This document shows positions 8,281 to 17,213 of a DNA stretch of 64,000 nucleotides, piece after piece (positions within the stretch are counted from its first letter, which is position 1; each line of letters starts with the position of its first letter). A program made the position numbers and the translations under genes. Below the pieces are notes generated by a model, which worked only from the letters and a program-made list of their open reading frames with translations, was not told the origin of the DNA and ran no database searches. Source of the DNA: Bacillus nitratireducens (GTDB lineage Bacteria; Bacillota; Bacilli; Bacillales; Bacillaceae_G); the NCBI RefSeq assembly GCF_001884135.1, contig NZ_MAOC01000098.1:1-64000 (forward strand). Direction: 5' to 3'.

Positions 8281-8577
8281 TTAATATTTAGGCCCCATGT
8301 AATCATAACTTTGATCTAGCGCTTTTAATAAATCAATCGCACCCTTTAACTCCCTTTTATCAGACTCTAATTCTTCCATCCTTCTTTCAATATCTTTTTT
8401 AAAAGATTCTAAATCACTAATGGCCTTCTTCCCCACTCCAAGTTGAGACCAGCTTGATAAGAGTAAATTATGTACATTACTTACAACTCTTTTATTATGA
8501 TTTAAGTCTTGAATCATATGGTCAAATTGTTGTAAGGCTTGGTTCAATGCTTCTTCATTTAAGTAAATTCTCGGCAT
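8281..8577 (-). CDS. Small helical protein, probable type VII secretion partner of the lipase
   Basis: 98 aa, almost entirely helical and charged, with a WSQLGVGKKAI turn near residue 43, a helix-turn-helix layout like WXG100/YwqI-type proteins. It starts 14 bases after the lipase stop and carries GGGAGAAG upstream, so it is co-transcribed with the lipase. In reverse-domain type VII lipases such as S. aureus TslA (recalled), small helical proteins bind the C-terminal targeting domain; this gene is a candidate for that role. The exact family is not certain. Confidence 0.6.
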   Translation of the reverse strand: MPRIYLNEEALNQALQQFDHMIQDLNHNKRVVSNVHNLLLSSWSQLGVGKKAISDLESFKKDIERRMEELESDKRELKGAIDLLKALDQSYDYMGPKY

Positions 8578-8591
8578 CCTAATCTTCTCCC

Positions 8592-9845
8592 TTAATATTG
8601 TTGATCTGTCTTCTTATAATCATCGGCTTTCTTCTCAATAAAATCTGAAATTTCCGTTGCTGTTCTTATGTACCAAAAACTTAAATGCTCTACATGTGCA
8701 CGTATATTATTTACTTTAGCTTCTACCCGTCTACTTTCAGCCGTTTCTAATAATGTCATCATATTAGAAATTAACCTCGGTACTCTATCTTGAAATTCTT
8801 GCGCGTTTCGCTTCATATCTCTTACAGCTTGTTCTAAATTCTCTACCACTACACGAATTTCTCCCCCGCCTAATAACGCGCCTGGTGAATCATAAACTCT
8901 TTCATTCGTGTCTACATTTAACAAGTATTTATTGGATAAAGACCCATTCTCTCCAAACCGGAAGTTCTGATCTGTTTGATAATGATAACCAGGGCCACTT
9001 ATCGAATTCAAAAATCGAGTAACATCCATCCCAATCTTTTGCTGTAATGATAGCTTTGACATTTCTTCTTTCGAAATTGGTGGGGTTACCGCATAAGTAG
9101 AGCCTATATGACTTTCATATGCACCAAATGGTCCATAGCCAATTGAATCATTTCCGTGAACAACACTTACAATTCTATTATTAAACTCACCATTATTTGC
9201 TTTTTCTTGTAAATCAGGCGGTAACAAATGTTTTGCACTCGGCGCATTCCATGACATACATCTTACATTATCATTAGATGCCGCTGCATATTCCGCTAAA
9301 GCTCCCCCTAACGAATGACCCGTCGTATATATCTCCACATCATCCCTGTCCTTGTATGTATCCGTTACTTGTTTCATGACCCTTTCAGCCTGTTCGAATT
9401 GATTGTGTGTTTCCCAGCGCTGATTCTCTTCATTCCAATATTTCTTTGAACCTTCATTCTCAGTCCCTGCTACAGGAGGTGCTGCTGGTTCATGAACACC
9501 TTCTCGTAATACAAAATGATTGGTATCCGTTTTTAAATCCTTCATACCTTCCCCTGGCTTCATCGGAATGCCTAAAGAGTTTTTCTCTATAATTTTGTCC
9601 CCTTCTGTACCTCGGAAAGCTACCATAACTTGCTTTTTGCCATCCACATCTCGTTCAAAGGCTACTGCGTCCATTCCGGTTTGTTTGTCGTGGAATGTTT
9701 CACGGACCTTCCATGTTTGTAAAGTATCATCATTCGCATTATTCACTGTAATTTCATTTCTTAACTCTTTATCTGATTTATACGCATCTTTAGCCATTCG
9801 ATAAAAGCTTAAATCTAACACTTCTTGTGTATTTTTGCTATCCAA
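8592..9845 (-). CDS. Class 3 lipase-like protein with C-terminal WXG-like targeting domain
   Basis: 417 aa. Residues about 50-300 form an alpha/beta hydrolase of the lipase class 3 type: FRGTEG near 78, the nucleophile elbow GHSLGG with Ser178, Asp233 in HGNDS, and His288 in GYHYQ as likely triad partners. Residues about 325-417 form a helical tail (GGGEIRVVVENL onwards) resembling ESX/WXG proteins. There is no Sec signal peptide. This toxin-first, targeting-last layout matches type VII secreted lipases such as TslA (recalled). The small helical gene downstream and the divergent lipoprotein array support this. A non-toxic intracellular lipase is the alternative. Confidence 0.72.
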   Translation of the reverse strand: MDSKNTQEVLDLSFYRMAKDAYKSDKELRNEITVNNANDDTLQTWKVRETFHDKQTGMDAVAFERDVDGKKQVMVAFRGTEGDKIIEKNSLGIPMKPGEGMKDLKTDTNHFVLREGVHEPAAPPVAGTENEGSKKYWNEENQRWETHNQFEQAERVMKQVTDTYKDRDDVEIYTTGHSLGGALAEYAAASNDNVRCMSWNAPSAKHLLPPDLQEKANNGEFNNRIVSVVHGNDSIGYGPFGAYESHIGSTYAVTPPISKEEMSKLSLQQKIGMDVTRFLNSISGPGYHYQTDQNFRFGENGSLSNKYLLNVDTNERVYDSPGALLGGGEIRVVVENLEQAVRDMKRNAQEFQDRVPRLISNMMTLLETAESRRVEAKVNNIRAHVEHLSFWYIRTATEISDFIEKKADDYKKTDQQY

Positions 9846-9910
9846 AGTATTCCCTCCTCGGGATATTTAGTATATTCTAAATTATAGAACAACATTAACG
9901 GAGGGTAAAC

Positions 9911-10234
9911 ATGAGAATTAAAATCCGAAAATTTACCTTTTTTGTCTTTTTTATCTTTGTAAGTACAATAATTGGGGGATGTAATATGCAGGAAAATAAT
10001 AAAGAAAAACAAATAGTAGATAAAGCAACAGAAAAAACAATTAATTACTTTAAAGAGAAACAAAATTTAGATGTAACTATTACTGATTACAGGTTCCCTT
10101 CTAATGATCTAGAATCAGTCTTCATAACTGGTCATATCAAAGATGATGAAAGCAAGGAATTCACTGCTACAATAGATTACAATAATAATTATAATGTTGG
10201 TTCTGTTTCAACGAATTTTTCTCTAAAAAAATAA
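9911..10234 (+). CDS. DUF1433-type lipoprotein 1 (possible lipase immunity protein)
   Basis: 107 aa. An N-terminal basic/hydrophobic signal ends at the lipobox IIGGC (Cys25). The mature part is about 80 residues with a helix (IVDKATEKTINYF) and strands (DVTITDYRF, FITGHIKDD, FTATIDY), the compact fold of DUF1433 lipoproteins. It is divergent from the lipase with a 65-base gap, and a GGAGG site lies upstream. In S. aureus, lipoproteins of this kind protect against the type VII lipase (recalled). Three close relatives and two decayed copies follow. Confidence 0.75.
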   Translation: MRIKIRKFTFFVFFIFVSTIIGGCNMQENNKEKQIVDKATEKTINYFKEKQNLDVTITDYRFPSNDLESVFITGHIKDDESKEFTATIDYNNNYNVGSVSTNFSLKK

Positions 10235-10247
10235 TACAATATGGATA

Positions 10248-10470
10248 AAAAAATGAGGAAATAGCATTAAAAGAAAAAGCAGAAAAGATCGCAATCCAAC
10301 ATTTTAAAGAAGATAAAAAGCTAGGTGTCACAGTGACAAGAGTGGAATTCGCCCCCTCAGATTTTTGGGTGATTTTTGTATCAGGTCATGTAACAAATAA
10401 TCCAAACCGTAAAATAACTGCAGATATAAATTATAAAAATAAGGTTGAAAGTATTAGTTATGATGACTGA
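10248..10470 (+). pseudogene. Decayed DUF1433 lipoprotein copy without start or signal
   Basis: After a stop, the frame reads NEEIALKEKAEKIAIQHFKE, then VTVTRVEFAP and FVSGHVTNN to a final TGA. It aligns along the mature part of the neighbouring lipoproteins but has no start codon, signal peptide or lipobox. It begins 14 bases after the stop of copy 1. Confidence 0.7.
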
Positions 10471-10772
10471 AATTAATATGAAAATAAAATATATTTTTGT
10501 TGGCCCTTTATATTAATTCCAATTATTTCATATGTATATAAAGGATGAGATCAATATTCAATAAGCTCAACTTCTAACATTAAAAATTTAGAAGCAATGT
10601 ATCAAACTTTTGGGCACCTAACAATAAGGTGTCTATTTTTATTTTCAAAAGGAGCCCCTCAAATAATTCTTAAAAACCTAGATTGATTTGAACCTATTAA
10701 AACATTTTAAAGTTTCTCTTCTACAACATTTGATATATCCCTAATTTAGGAACCAATGATTGGAGGAGAATT
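10471..10772 (+). other. Gap with degenerate peptide, terminator and dispersed repeat
   Basis: Holds a possible broken small membrane peptide (near 10478: MKIKYIFVG, then a frameshift into PFILIPIISYVYKG), a GGCACCT/AGGTGTC hairpin with T-run (10612-10640), and a 64-base stretch (10640-10703) that resembles 62261-62325. Confidence 0.45.
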
Positions 10773-11093
10773 ATGTTGCATAAAAGATTGTTTTTTTATT
10801 TAGTTTTCATTTTCATTATTACTACCTTAGGAGGCTGTAATAATGAAAATAATACCGAGGAAGAAATCATTAATAAAGCAAAAGAAGAAACCATTCAATA
10901 TTTCACAAAAACAGAGGGCTTAGATGTAACAATTACTGGTCATGAATTTGGACCAAAAGACTTTCAAACTATCTCTATATCAGGCTATGTGACTAATGAT
11001 AAAACTAAAGAATTTACTGCTTCAGTTGAATACGCAAATAATTATCATATCGGCGCTATTTCAACCACCAAAAATTTAGAGCTTAAAAACTAA
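10773..11093 (+). CDS. DUF1433-type lipoprotein 2
   Basis: 106 aa. Signal peptide with lipobox TLGGC (Cys22). The mature part shares EEIINKAKEETIQYF, DVTITGHEFGPKDF and ISGYVTNDKTKEFTASVEY with its neighbours. GGAGGAG lies upstream of the ATG. Its closest match in the window is copy 3 (GHEFGPKD in both). The array context suggests an immunity role against the divergent lipase, or against related toxins from other strains. Not proven. Confidence 0.75.
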   Translation: MLHKRLFFYLVFIFIITTLGGCNNENNTEEEIINKAKEETIQYFTKTEGLDVTITGHEFGPKDFQTISISGYVTNDKTKEFTASVEYANNYHIGAISTTKNLELKN

Positions 11094-11290
11094 TAATCCT
11101 GGCACTTTAGAGTGCCTTTTCTTTATACTTCACCACACAATATTCAGTGAATATAAAATTTATTGAAGAGGAATATAACGCAACATTCATGGAGTGATTA
11201 TTCGTGAAAAAGTATGCTATAAGATTATTCTTTATTTTTACACTTATCCTTTTAGGAGGATGTACTATGGATCAAAAAAACAATGAAGAA
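11092..11290 (+). repeat. Direct repeat of about 200 bp, copy A
   Basis: Covers the stop/terminator of lipoprotein 2 through the leader and signal-peptide region of lipoprotein 3. Nearly identical to 11704-11905 (copy B), with only scattered substitutions. Confidence 0.85.
11101..11124 (+). terminator. Terminator after lipoprotein 2
   Basis: GGCACT-TTAG-AGTGCC hairpin followed by TTTTCTTT. The equivalent hairpin after the decayed copy near 11714 has a mismatch. Confidence 0.75.
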
Positions 11291-11524
11291 AAAGTAGTAA
11301 AAGAAGCAAAAGCGACAACCATTACATACTTTAAGGAAAAGCAAGATTTGGACGTAGTAATTACTGGGCATGAGTTTGGTCCTAAAGACCTACAATCCAT
11401 TTATATCTCTGGGCATGTCAAAGATGATAGAGCCAAAACATTTAATATAACTATTCAATATAGCGGAGATAAATACACGATAGGTTCAATTTCTAAAAGT
11501 AAAAGTTTAAAATTAAAATACTAA
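11204..11524 (+). CDS. DUF1433-type lipoprotein 3
   Basis: 106 aa, GTG start with GGAG 9 bases upstream. Signal MKKYAIRLFFIFTLILLGGC with lipobox LLGGC. The mature part carries KVVKEAKATTITYF, DVVITGHEFGPKDL and ISGHVKDDRAK. Its promoter, ribosome site and signal-peptide DNA are nearly identical to those of copy 4, marking a recent duplication, while the mature part has diverged, as expected for immunity proteins under diversifying selection (inference). Confidence 0.75.
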   Translation: MKKYAIRLFFIFTLILLGGCTMDQKNNEEKVVKEAKATTITYFKEKQDLDVVITGHEFGPKDLQSIYISGHVKDDRAKTFNITIQYSGDKYTIGSISKSKSLKLKY

Positions 11525-11557
11525 CACTTCCCATAATTTTCATCTAAATCATTCCTA

Positions 11558-11707
11558 TATGCTCCCAATGATTTTCAAATAGTTTTTATAAACTGACATG
11601 TGAAAGATAACAAAAATAAGATTTTTTCTATGGACGCAGAATATGATGGAGGAGAATATCATATAAGATCTATGTCTCACTCCAAAAATTTAGAGCTTAA
11701 AAACTAA
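11558..11707 (+). pseudogene. C-terminal half of a decayed DUF1433 lipoprotein
   Basis: The frame reads YAPNDFQIVFIN, a TGA, then HVKDNKNKIFSMDAEYDG and ends SKNLELKN with a stop. It matches the C-terminal half of lipoprotein 2, including the identical NLELKN end. The N-terminal half is missing and an internal stop is present. Confidence 0.75.
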
Positions 11708-11905
11708 TAATCCAGGCACTTTAGATTGCCTTTTCTTTATGCTTCACCACACAATGTTCAGTAAATATAAAATTTATTGAAGAGGAATATAACGCAACAT
11801 TCATGGAGTGATTATTCGTGAAAAAATATGCTATAAGATTATTCTTTACTTTCACACTTATCCTTTTAGGAGGATGTGCGATAGATCAAAAAAATACTGA
11901 ACAAC
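11704..11905 (+). repeat. Direct repeat of about 200 bp, copy B
   Basis: Nearly identical to 11092-11290. The period of about 612 bp equals one lipoprotein unit and marks an unequal-crossover duplication. Confidence 0.85.
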
Positions 11906-12132
11906 AAATCGTTAATAAAGCAACAGAAGAAACCATTCAGTATTTCAAAGAAAAAGAGAATTTAGAAGTGACTATTACAAATCATAGATTTCCTTCTAAT
12001 GATATCGAAACTATTTTTATAACGGGTCATATCAAAGATGATACAAATAAGAAATTTACTACTTCAATTGATTATAAAGATGATTATAATATCGGTTCTA
12101 TCTCTACCACTAATTTCAGCCTAAAACACTGA
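11818..12132 (+). CDS. DUF1433-type lipoprotein 4
   Basis: 104 aa, GTG start with GGAG upstream. Signal nearly identical to copy 3, lipobox LLGGC. The mature part (QIVNKATEETIQYF, VTITNHRFPSNDIE, FITGHIKDDTNK) is closest to copy 1 rather than to copy 3, so the gene looks like a chimera of a copy-3 head and a copy-1 tail. Probably a membrane-anchored immunity or decoy lipoprotein (inference). Confidence 0.75.
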   Translation: MKKYAIRLFFTFTLILLGGCAIDQKNTEQQIVNKATEETIQYFKEKENLEVTITNHRFPSNDIETIFITGHIKDDTNKKFTTSIDYKDDYNIGSISTTNFSLKH

Positions 12133-12180
12133 AAAGACAATCTGAAAATTTCCTTTTAAACATTAATCATTAGAACAAAA

Positions 12181-12210
12181 AGACATCCTAAATGTGTGAT
12201 TAGGATGTCT
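12181..12210. terminator. Convergent bidirectional terminator
   Basis: AGACATCCTAA and TTAGGATGTCT pair perfectly. It lies between the lipoprotein array (+) and lutC (-). Confidence 0.75.
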
Positions 12211-12290
12211 TCTTTATAAAACAAATCAATTCCTATTTAGATAAACGGTAAAAAGTTTCATCTATATTTCCAACTCGTAACCGTAAATCA

Positions 12291-12995
12291 TTATTGATCA
12301 TCCACAATAATATACGCTGTCCGGATCGGCCCATGCACACCTACGACAAGGTTCATTTCAATATCCGCGCTATTTGATGGACCAGAAACAAAGTTCACAC
12401 AAGCCGGCAAGTTTTCTCCCGCTTTACTTTGATCATGAATCATTTTTGTAGCTTGGGTTAATCTTGGTACGATCGTACTTTTAGGAACGATTGCAATATA
12501 TGACTCTGGAAGCAAACTAACATGCCTTCCTTTTAACCCATCATTAAATAGCACAACGGTTCCTGATTCCGCCAGAGTCATATCACTGAACGTAATGCCA
12601 AGGTCAGCAGCTTTCGCAAATTTTATGTCCTCTTCTTTATCACCTAATCCCCATGCACGAAAATGTGTTGTGCCTTCATTGTTGAAACATGAAGTAAGAC
12701 CGTACTCATTAAAGCGCTCATCGTTCGAATACATAGCAGATTTGATATTCCATTCTTTTATTAAAGACCCCAATGTTTCAACAAGATTTTCCTTTGTTGT
12801 TCGCTTTACTTCTGTATGAATCACTTCGCAGTGCTCCATTAACTGTAATACAAGTTCGTCTTGCGCCAGTCCATCAAAAACATTCCACTGCGGGGAAAAA
12901 GACCATTTCGGTTTTTCCACCGCTTCTGGACGTTTCCTACCAAGCTTTTCTGATAATTGGAGTAAAAATTCCTCACGATTTTGAATGGCCATCAT
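12291..12995 (-). CDS. lutC: Lactate utilization protein C (LUD domain)
   Basis: 234 aa, last gene of lutABC. The LUD domain shows [16 protein letters not shown] and ISYDRL-like basic regions, and the C-terminus [16 protein letters not shown] is typical. The LutABC complex oxidises L-lactate to pyruvate in the cytosol (family knowledge). The start overlaps the lutB end by about 23 bases with GGAG just upstream, so translation is coupled. Length is normal for LutC. Confidence 0.93.
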   Translation of the reverse strand: MMAIQNREEFLLQLSEKLGRKRPEAVEKPKWSFSPQWNVFDGLAQDELVLQLMEHCEVIHTEVKRTTKENLVETLGSLIKEWNIKSAMYSNDERFNEYGLTSCFNNEGTTHFRAWGLGDKEEDIKFAKAADLGITFSDMTLAESGTVVLFNDGLKGRHVSLLPESYIAIVPKSTIVPRLTQATKMIHDQSKAGENLPACVNFVSGPSNSADIEMNLVVGVHGPIRTAYIIVDDQ

Positions 12996-14403
12996 CGTTC
13001 TCCTTTACGTGTTTTTCAAACCACTCTCGAAACGGTTGTTTTTTCGGAACCGGAAAATCTCTCGCGTCCGTCCAAGCTTTTAACGGTCCAATGCCGCGCT
13101 CAATCTTATCTCCTTTTGCGAGAGGTTTTAATGCATACGGAGCGCTCTTCGCAGCAAAAGAAAATAGTCTAGGACTCTTCACCGCTTTTTCAAAACCTTT
13201 CATAGCCACGTTCCAAGCTACGGGTGATTGTTTTTCTTCTACGATGCGGCTGCGATGTTTAATTAATAAGTCGTGTAACGGGATTTTCACTGGACACGCT
13301 TCTGTACAAGCACCACAAAGGCTAGATGCATAAGGTAAATCCTTATATTCATCATATCCTCCTAAAAGCGGTGTTAACACAGCTCCAATTGGCCCTGGAT
13401 AAATAGAGCCGTACGCATGTCCACCAATATGCCTGTATACAGGACACACATTAATACATGCTGCGCAACGAATACACTGAAGAACACTTTGGAATTCTGT
13501 TCCTACAATATCGGAACGACCGTTATCAACAATGACTAAATGAAATTCCTCAGGTCCATCTGTCCCGCCAGGCTCAGTTAATCCTGTAATATAACTTGTT
13601 AACTTTTGTCCTACAGAACTTCGGCATAGAAGTGCGACTAAAACATCAAGCTCTTCCCACGTCGGAACAATACGTTCCATCCCCATAACTGTAATCAACG
13701 TTTTTGGAAGTGTCGTAGTAAGTCTTGCATTTCCTTCGTTTGCTACAATAGAAATTGACCCAGACTCTGCAACAGCAAAGTTACATCCAGTCACCCCTAT
13801 ATCCGCTGCAAAAAAATCATCACGTAAATAATCTCTTACAAACCTCGCCATTTCCGTAGGGTCAGATGTTCCAGTGTAATTTAACTTTGTTTTAAATATT
13901 TCACAAATGTGTTCTTTATCTTTGTGAAGGCACGGAACAACAATATGCGAGGGAGGATCGTGGTCGTTCACTTGTAGAATAAATTCAGCAAGATCTGTTT
14001 CTAACACTTCCGCCCCAGCTTCTTCAATCGCTTCATTTAAACTAATCTCTTCTGTTACCATCGATTTTGATTTCACAATTTTTTTCGCATTTTTCTTTTT
14101 TACAATCTCTTTTACATATTCCCTTGCGTCTTCTGCAGTCTTTGCGAAATAAACGAAACCACCGTTTTTCTCAATATTTTCACTTAGCTGATGTAAATAA
14201 TAATCAAGGTTTTCTAATGTATGCTTTCGAATTTCTTCTCCTAAAGCTCGCCATTCCTCCCAATTCCCAAGACTCTCAGTAGCTTTTAATTTCTTAACTC
14301 TAAGACCATCTTGCGCTTTCCTGACAGCCTGTCGCATAAATTTATCCCCAATGCCTGTTTCAGTACGCTTATGAAAGGGATCGTTCCCAATTCTCATTCC
14401 CAT
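12973..14403 (-). CDS. lutB: Lactate utilization iron-sulfur protein B
   Basis: 476 aa. An N-terminal LUD-type domain with [20 protein letters not shown] is followed by two 4Fe-4S cluster motifs, [15 protein letters not shown] (about residue 312) and [14 protein letters not shown] (about 365). It passes electrons from lactate in the LutABC complex (family knowledge). GGGGG lies 8 bases before the ATG. 15 bases separate it from lutA. Full length. Confidence 0.94.
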   Translation of the reverse strand: MGMRIGNDPFHKRTETGIGDKFMRQAVRKAQDGLRVKKLKATESLGNWEEWRALGEEIRKHTLENLDYYLHQLSENIEKNGGFVYFAKTAEDAREYVKEIVKKKNAKKIVKSKSMVTEEISLNEAIEEAGAEVLETDLAEFILQVNDHDPPSHIVVPCLHKDKEHICEIFKTKLNYTGTSDPTEMARFVRDYLRDDFFAADIGVTGCNFAVAESGSISIVANEGNARLTTTLPKTLITVMGMERIVPTWEELDVLVALLCRSSVGQKLTSYITGLTEPGGTDGPEEFHLVIVDNGRSDIVGTEFQSVLQCIRCAACINVCPVYRHIGGHAYGSIYPGPIGAVLTPLLGGYDEYKDLPYASSLCGACTEACPVKIPLHDLLIKHRSRIVEEKQSPVAWNVAMKGFEKAVKSPRLFSFAAKSAPYALKPLAKGDKIERGIGPLKAWTDARDFPVPKKQPFREWFEKHVKENDDGHSKS

Positions 14404-14418
14404 CTCTATATCCCCCTC

Positions 14419-15144
14419 TTATTTTCGATCTTCATTTAATACTTGAGCAATATGTTTTACATCAATTGGATAGCCATTGCGTGTTAAACGTCCTTTTATA
14501 TTCATTAAGCAGCTACAATCCATCCCAATTAACAATTCCGCACCGGTTTCCATAATATGCTTTACTTTTTCCTCAACCATTTGCTCAGAGATTTCTGGCA
14601 TTTTCACCGAGAATGTCCCTCCAAATCCGCAGCAATCATAATTATGTGGCAGTGAAACAACTTCCAGTCCCTTTACACATTTCAATAATTTTTGCGGTGG
14701 TTCCTTAATCCCCATTAACCGGCTCATATGACAAGATGTATGAACCGTTGCTTTTTTATGAAGCTCCGCACCTAAGTCTTCTTTCCCTAATACTTCAACA
14801 AGAAATTGTGTGAATTCATACGTTTTATTTCCAAGTTCCGTAGCCTTTTTCTTCCACTCCGCTTCACTTTCAGAAAATAAGCTAGAAAACTCGTGAACCA
14901 TCATAGCGCAAGACCCCGATGGTGCCACAACATATTCCGAACCGGCAAAGGCTTCAATCATATGTTTTGCAGCTGTTTTTGTTTCTTTCACATACCCGCT
15001 ATTATAAGCAGGTTGTCCGCAGCAAGTTTGAGTTTTTGGAAAATCAACTTCACACCCTAAATCTTCAAGAATTTCCACAACATCTTTCCCTACTTCTGGA
15101 TAAAAAACATCTGCAACACAAGTAATAAATATTGATACTTTCAT
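14419..15144 (-). CDS. lutA: Lactate utilization protein A (CCG domains)
   Basis: 241 aa from ATG 15144 (an in-frame GTG at 15153 is less well placed for its GGGG site). Two CCG-type cysteine motifs, TCCGQPAYNSG (about 40) and YDCCGFGGTFS (about 205), mark the heterodisulfide-reductase-like cluster domain. First gene of lutABC. In B. subtilis this operon is repressed by LutR and SinR (recalled); no clear operator was seen here. Confidence 0.93.
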   Translation of the reverse strand: MKVSIFITCVADVFYPEVGKDVVEILEDLGCEVDFPKTQTCCGQPAYNSGYVKETKTAAKHMIEAFAGSEYVVAPSGSCAMMVHEFSSLFSESEAEWKKKATELGNKTYEFTQFLVEVLGKEDLGAELHKKATVHTSCHMSRLMGIKEPPQKLLKCVKGLEVVSLPHNYDCCGFGGTFSVKMPEISEQMVEEKVKHIMETGAELLIGMDCSCLMNIKGRLTRNGYPIDVKHIAQVLNEDRK

Positions 15145-15230
15145 ATTTTGCACCCCTAAATACAGTAAAGTAAGCTCAAGTAACTTTATTTGTATATTAT
15201 TGGTAAAAAGTTTAAAAATATGAATAAAAA

Positions 15231-15274
15231 TAAAAAAAGCATCCTAAATGTGTAATTTAGGATGCTTTTTTTAA
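15231..15274. terminator. Hairpin terminator after ecsC
   Basis: GCATCCTAAAT and ATTTAGGATGC pair perfectly, flanked by A7 and T7, so it can work in both directions. It ends the ecs operon on the minus strand, just before the lutA upstream region. Confidence 0.85.
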
Positions 15275-15280
15275 CGCAAA

Positions 15281-15988
15281 TCAATTTCTATTAAGCAATC
15301 GCATACGATAACAATTCATCGTCACTTCCCCAAGCCTTTGCAACAATTGATAATTCGCATATGCGCCAACCGGGGCACCTATGATTGGTACGAGCTGAAG
15401 CATTTTTGCTAAATCGATATAGTCTCGGTACTCTGTTTGGAACTTTTCCCAGTCCATATGATTTTCTTCTTCTGTATCCCACGTTTCAATCGCTTTCCAT
15501 ACTTCTTTTCGGTGATCGTCACTTGAAAAAGCAAGTTGGAAAACGTGAAGGATAAAGAGGCGCTCTTCTTGTTTACTCGTATCAAATCCGTACAATGTTG
15601 CTGCATCGAATAAAAATTTAATTTTAATTGTAAGTAGTAGCGGAAAGTCAGCAAGACCGAGAAGAATACCACCAGCTCCTGTTCCCGCTCCTTCTGCCGC
15701 TGCTACTTTTTTATATTCGTCCATTTTTTTACGAACTTCATCATCACGTCTTTGCAGCGACCAAGTCGTTTCTTTTAGTTTCGGCTTTATAAAGTTTGAT
15801 CCGGCGCTAATCGTTTGTACCATCATCCGAATCGTTTCTGTTAGTACCTTTTGCACTTTCGCCGGAATGAGCTGTTGTACTTTCACCTGCACTTTTTTAG
15901 AGAACCGTGTCATCATAGAAGAATCCTTCATGAATGTAGCTTTCCACTGCTCCAATTCTTTTATAACCTTCTCTTCATATGTAATCAT
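15281..15988 (-). CDS. ecsC: EcsC family protein
   Basis: 235 aa. The glycine-rich AAAEGAGTGAGGILLGLADFPLLLTIKIKF segment (about residues 93-122, quoted in part) and the C-terminal MLQLVPIIGAPVGAYANYQLL are characteristic of EcsC. Its role is unknown; it accompanies the EcsAB exporter. It follows ecsB by 13 bases. RBS GAAGGG. Confidence 0.9.
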   Translation of the reverse strand: MITYEEKVIKELEQWKATFMKDSSMMTRFSKKVQVKVQQLIPAKVQKVLTETIRMMVQTISAGSNFIKPKLKETTWSLQRRDDEVRKKMDEYKKVAAAEGAGTGAGGILLGLADFPLLLTIKIKFLFDAATLYGFDTSKQEERLFILHVFQLAFSSDDHRKEVWKAIETWDTEEENHMDWEKFQTEYRDYIDLAKMLQLVPIIGAPVGAYANYQLLQRLGEVTMNCYRMRLLNRN

Positions 15989-16001
15989 AGGTTCATTCCC
16001 T

Positions 16002-17213
16002 TCAATTTAAACGCTCAATACGTTTCGCCCCGTATTGATAAACGAAACCGATACTAAATACTATGCTTACGACTAGTAAAATTCCCGTCATCATGAAATC
16101 TTTCGTCGCAAGGGCGAATATAACCGTAAATACAACACTGCCGATAATAAGAATCGCATTTAATAAAGTAAGAAAATCGTTCTTCTTCTCGTCTCCCCCT
16201 ACCGGATATAAATCAAGCCAAACTTTCATACGGTGATGTTTCCAAAGGGTTAAGAGCTGGTAGCCGATTAAGTATAAGAAAACAAGGCTTACGATAAAAC
16301 GTCCATATAAAAATGGAATAAAGTAAAGAATAACTCCTCCAAGAGCGAGTAAACGCACATATAAGCCGAAATAGTTACCCGATCTTAAAAATGTTCTCGT
16401 ATATAAGTATAAATATGTACGTTTCTCACCGATCATCGAAAGGATGAAATCAAGCCATTTCCTACGTGATACTCTCTCTTTTAATGCTGGTACATCAACG
16501 AACATGTTCGCGATGCGGTACAGCAGCATCATTTTTTTACCTTCTTCAGAAATTAAATACTCCCAGTTCAGCGGCTTTCCCTTCACCTTTTGATGCATAA
16601 CAGCAAGGTATAGCACCATTAAAAAGACAATTACACCGGTAAAAATGACTGAAGTACGTTCTACAAGGAAGTACACAAATAAGCCGTTTAAAATAAAACG
16701 AATGAACCAATCGGCTCTTTGTATATTTTGGTCTGTTAAAAATGATTTTTCCCATGCGACGAATAAGTTCCACGCTTTTACAATGACAAACGCGAGTACA
16801 ATCCATATGTAAGCCGCTCCTGTTTGTTTCATTTGCTGGAAATATAACGGGGCAAGCGCAGCCGCTACCATTGCGATTATGTATAACTGAATCATAAACG
16901 TAAAGAGAAATGCCTTTGTAAAATAAAGCTTTAACTTTTCTTCAACTGGCAGCAAATAAACGAGGTCCGCTTCTTTTAATAACGTTTGGATGGATCCAGC
17001 TGTTAATACGAGGCCAAGTAAGACTGCCATAACGAGCGCTGTCGGAAACGAAGGTGTTAACGTTTGTAACCATTGCTGGTAATAATACGCTCCTGCGCCG
17101 ATGATGAATACGAAAATAAATTTCAAATGATCATTAAATACGTATTTACTATATGTACGAACTTCTTTTAGAAAGTGCCGAAATCGTTCTTTCCATAACG
17201 CTGTGCTATTCAT
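16002..17213 (-). CDS. ecsB: ABC transporter permease EcsB
   Basis: 403 aa with about eight to ten membrane segments in paired blocks, no nucleotide-binding motif, matching EcsB in length and layout. Together with EcsA it forms an ABC exporter affecting protein secretion, competence and intramembrane proteolysis in Bacillus (recalled). It overlaps the ecsA end by 8 bases. Confidence 0.92.
   Translation of the reverse strand: MNSTALWKERFRHFLKEVRTYSKYVFNDHLKFIFVFIIGAGAYYYQQWLQTLTPSFPTALVMAVLLGLVLTAGSIQTLLKEADLVYLLPVEEKLKLYFTKAFLFTFMIQLYIIAMVAAALAPLYFQQMKQTGAAYIWIVLAFVIVKAWNLFVAWEKSFLTDQNIQRADWFIRFILNGLFVYFLVERTSVIFTGVIVFLMVLYLAVMHQKVKGKPLNWEYLISEEGKKMMLLYRIANMFVDVPALKERVSRRKWLDFILSMIGEKRTYLYLYTRTFLRSGNYFGLYVRLLALGGVILYFIPFLYGRFIVSLVFLYLIGYQLLTLWKHHRMKVWLDLYPVGGDEKKNDFLTLLNAILIIGSVVFTVIFALATKDFMMTGILLVVSIVFSIGFVYQYGAKRIERLN

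Noticed and set aside
12773-13333. Long plus-strand frames inside lutB and lutC
   Set aside because: Antisense frames of well-recognised genes; no ribosome sites or protein features.
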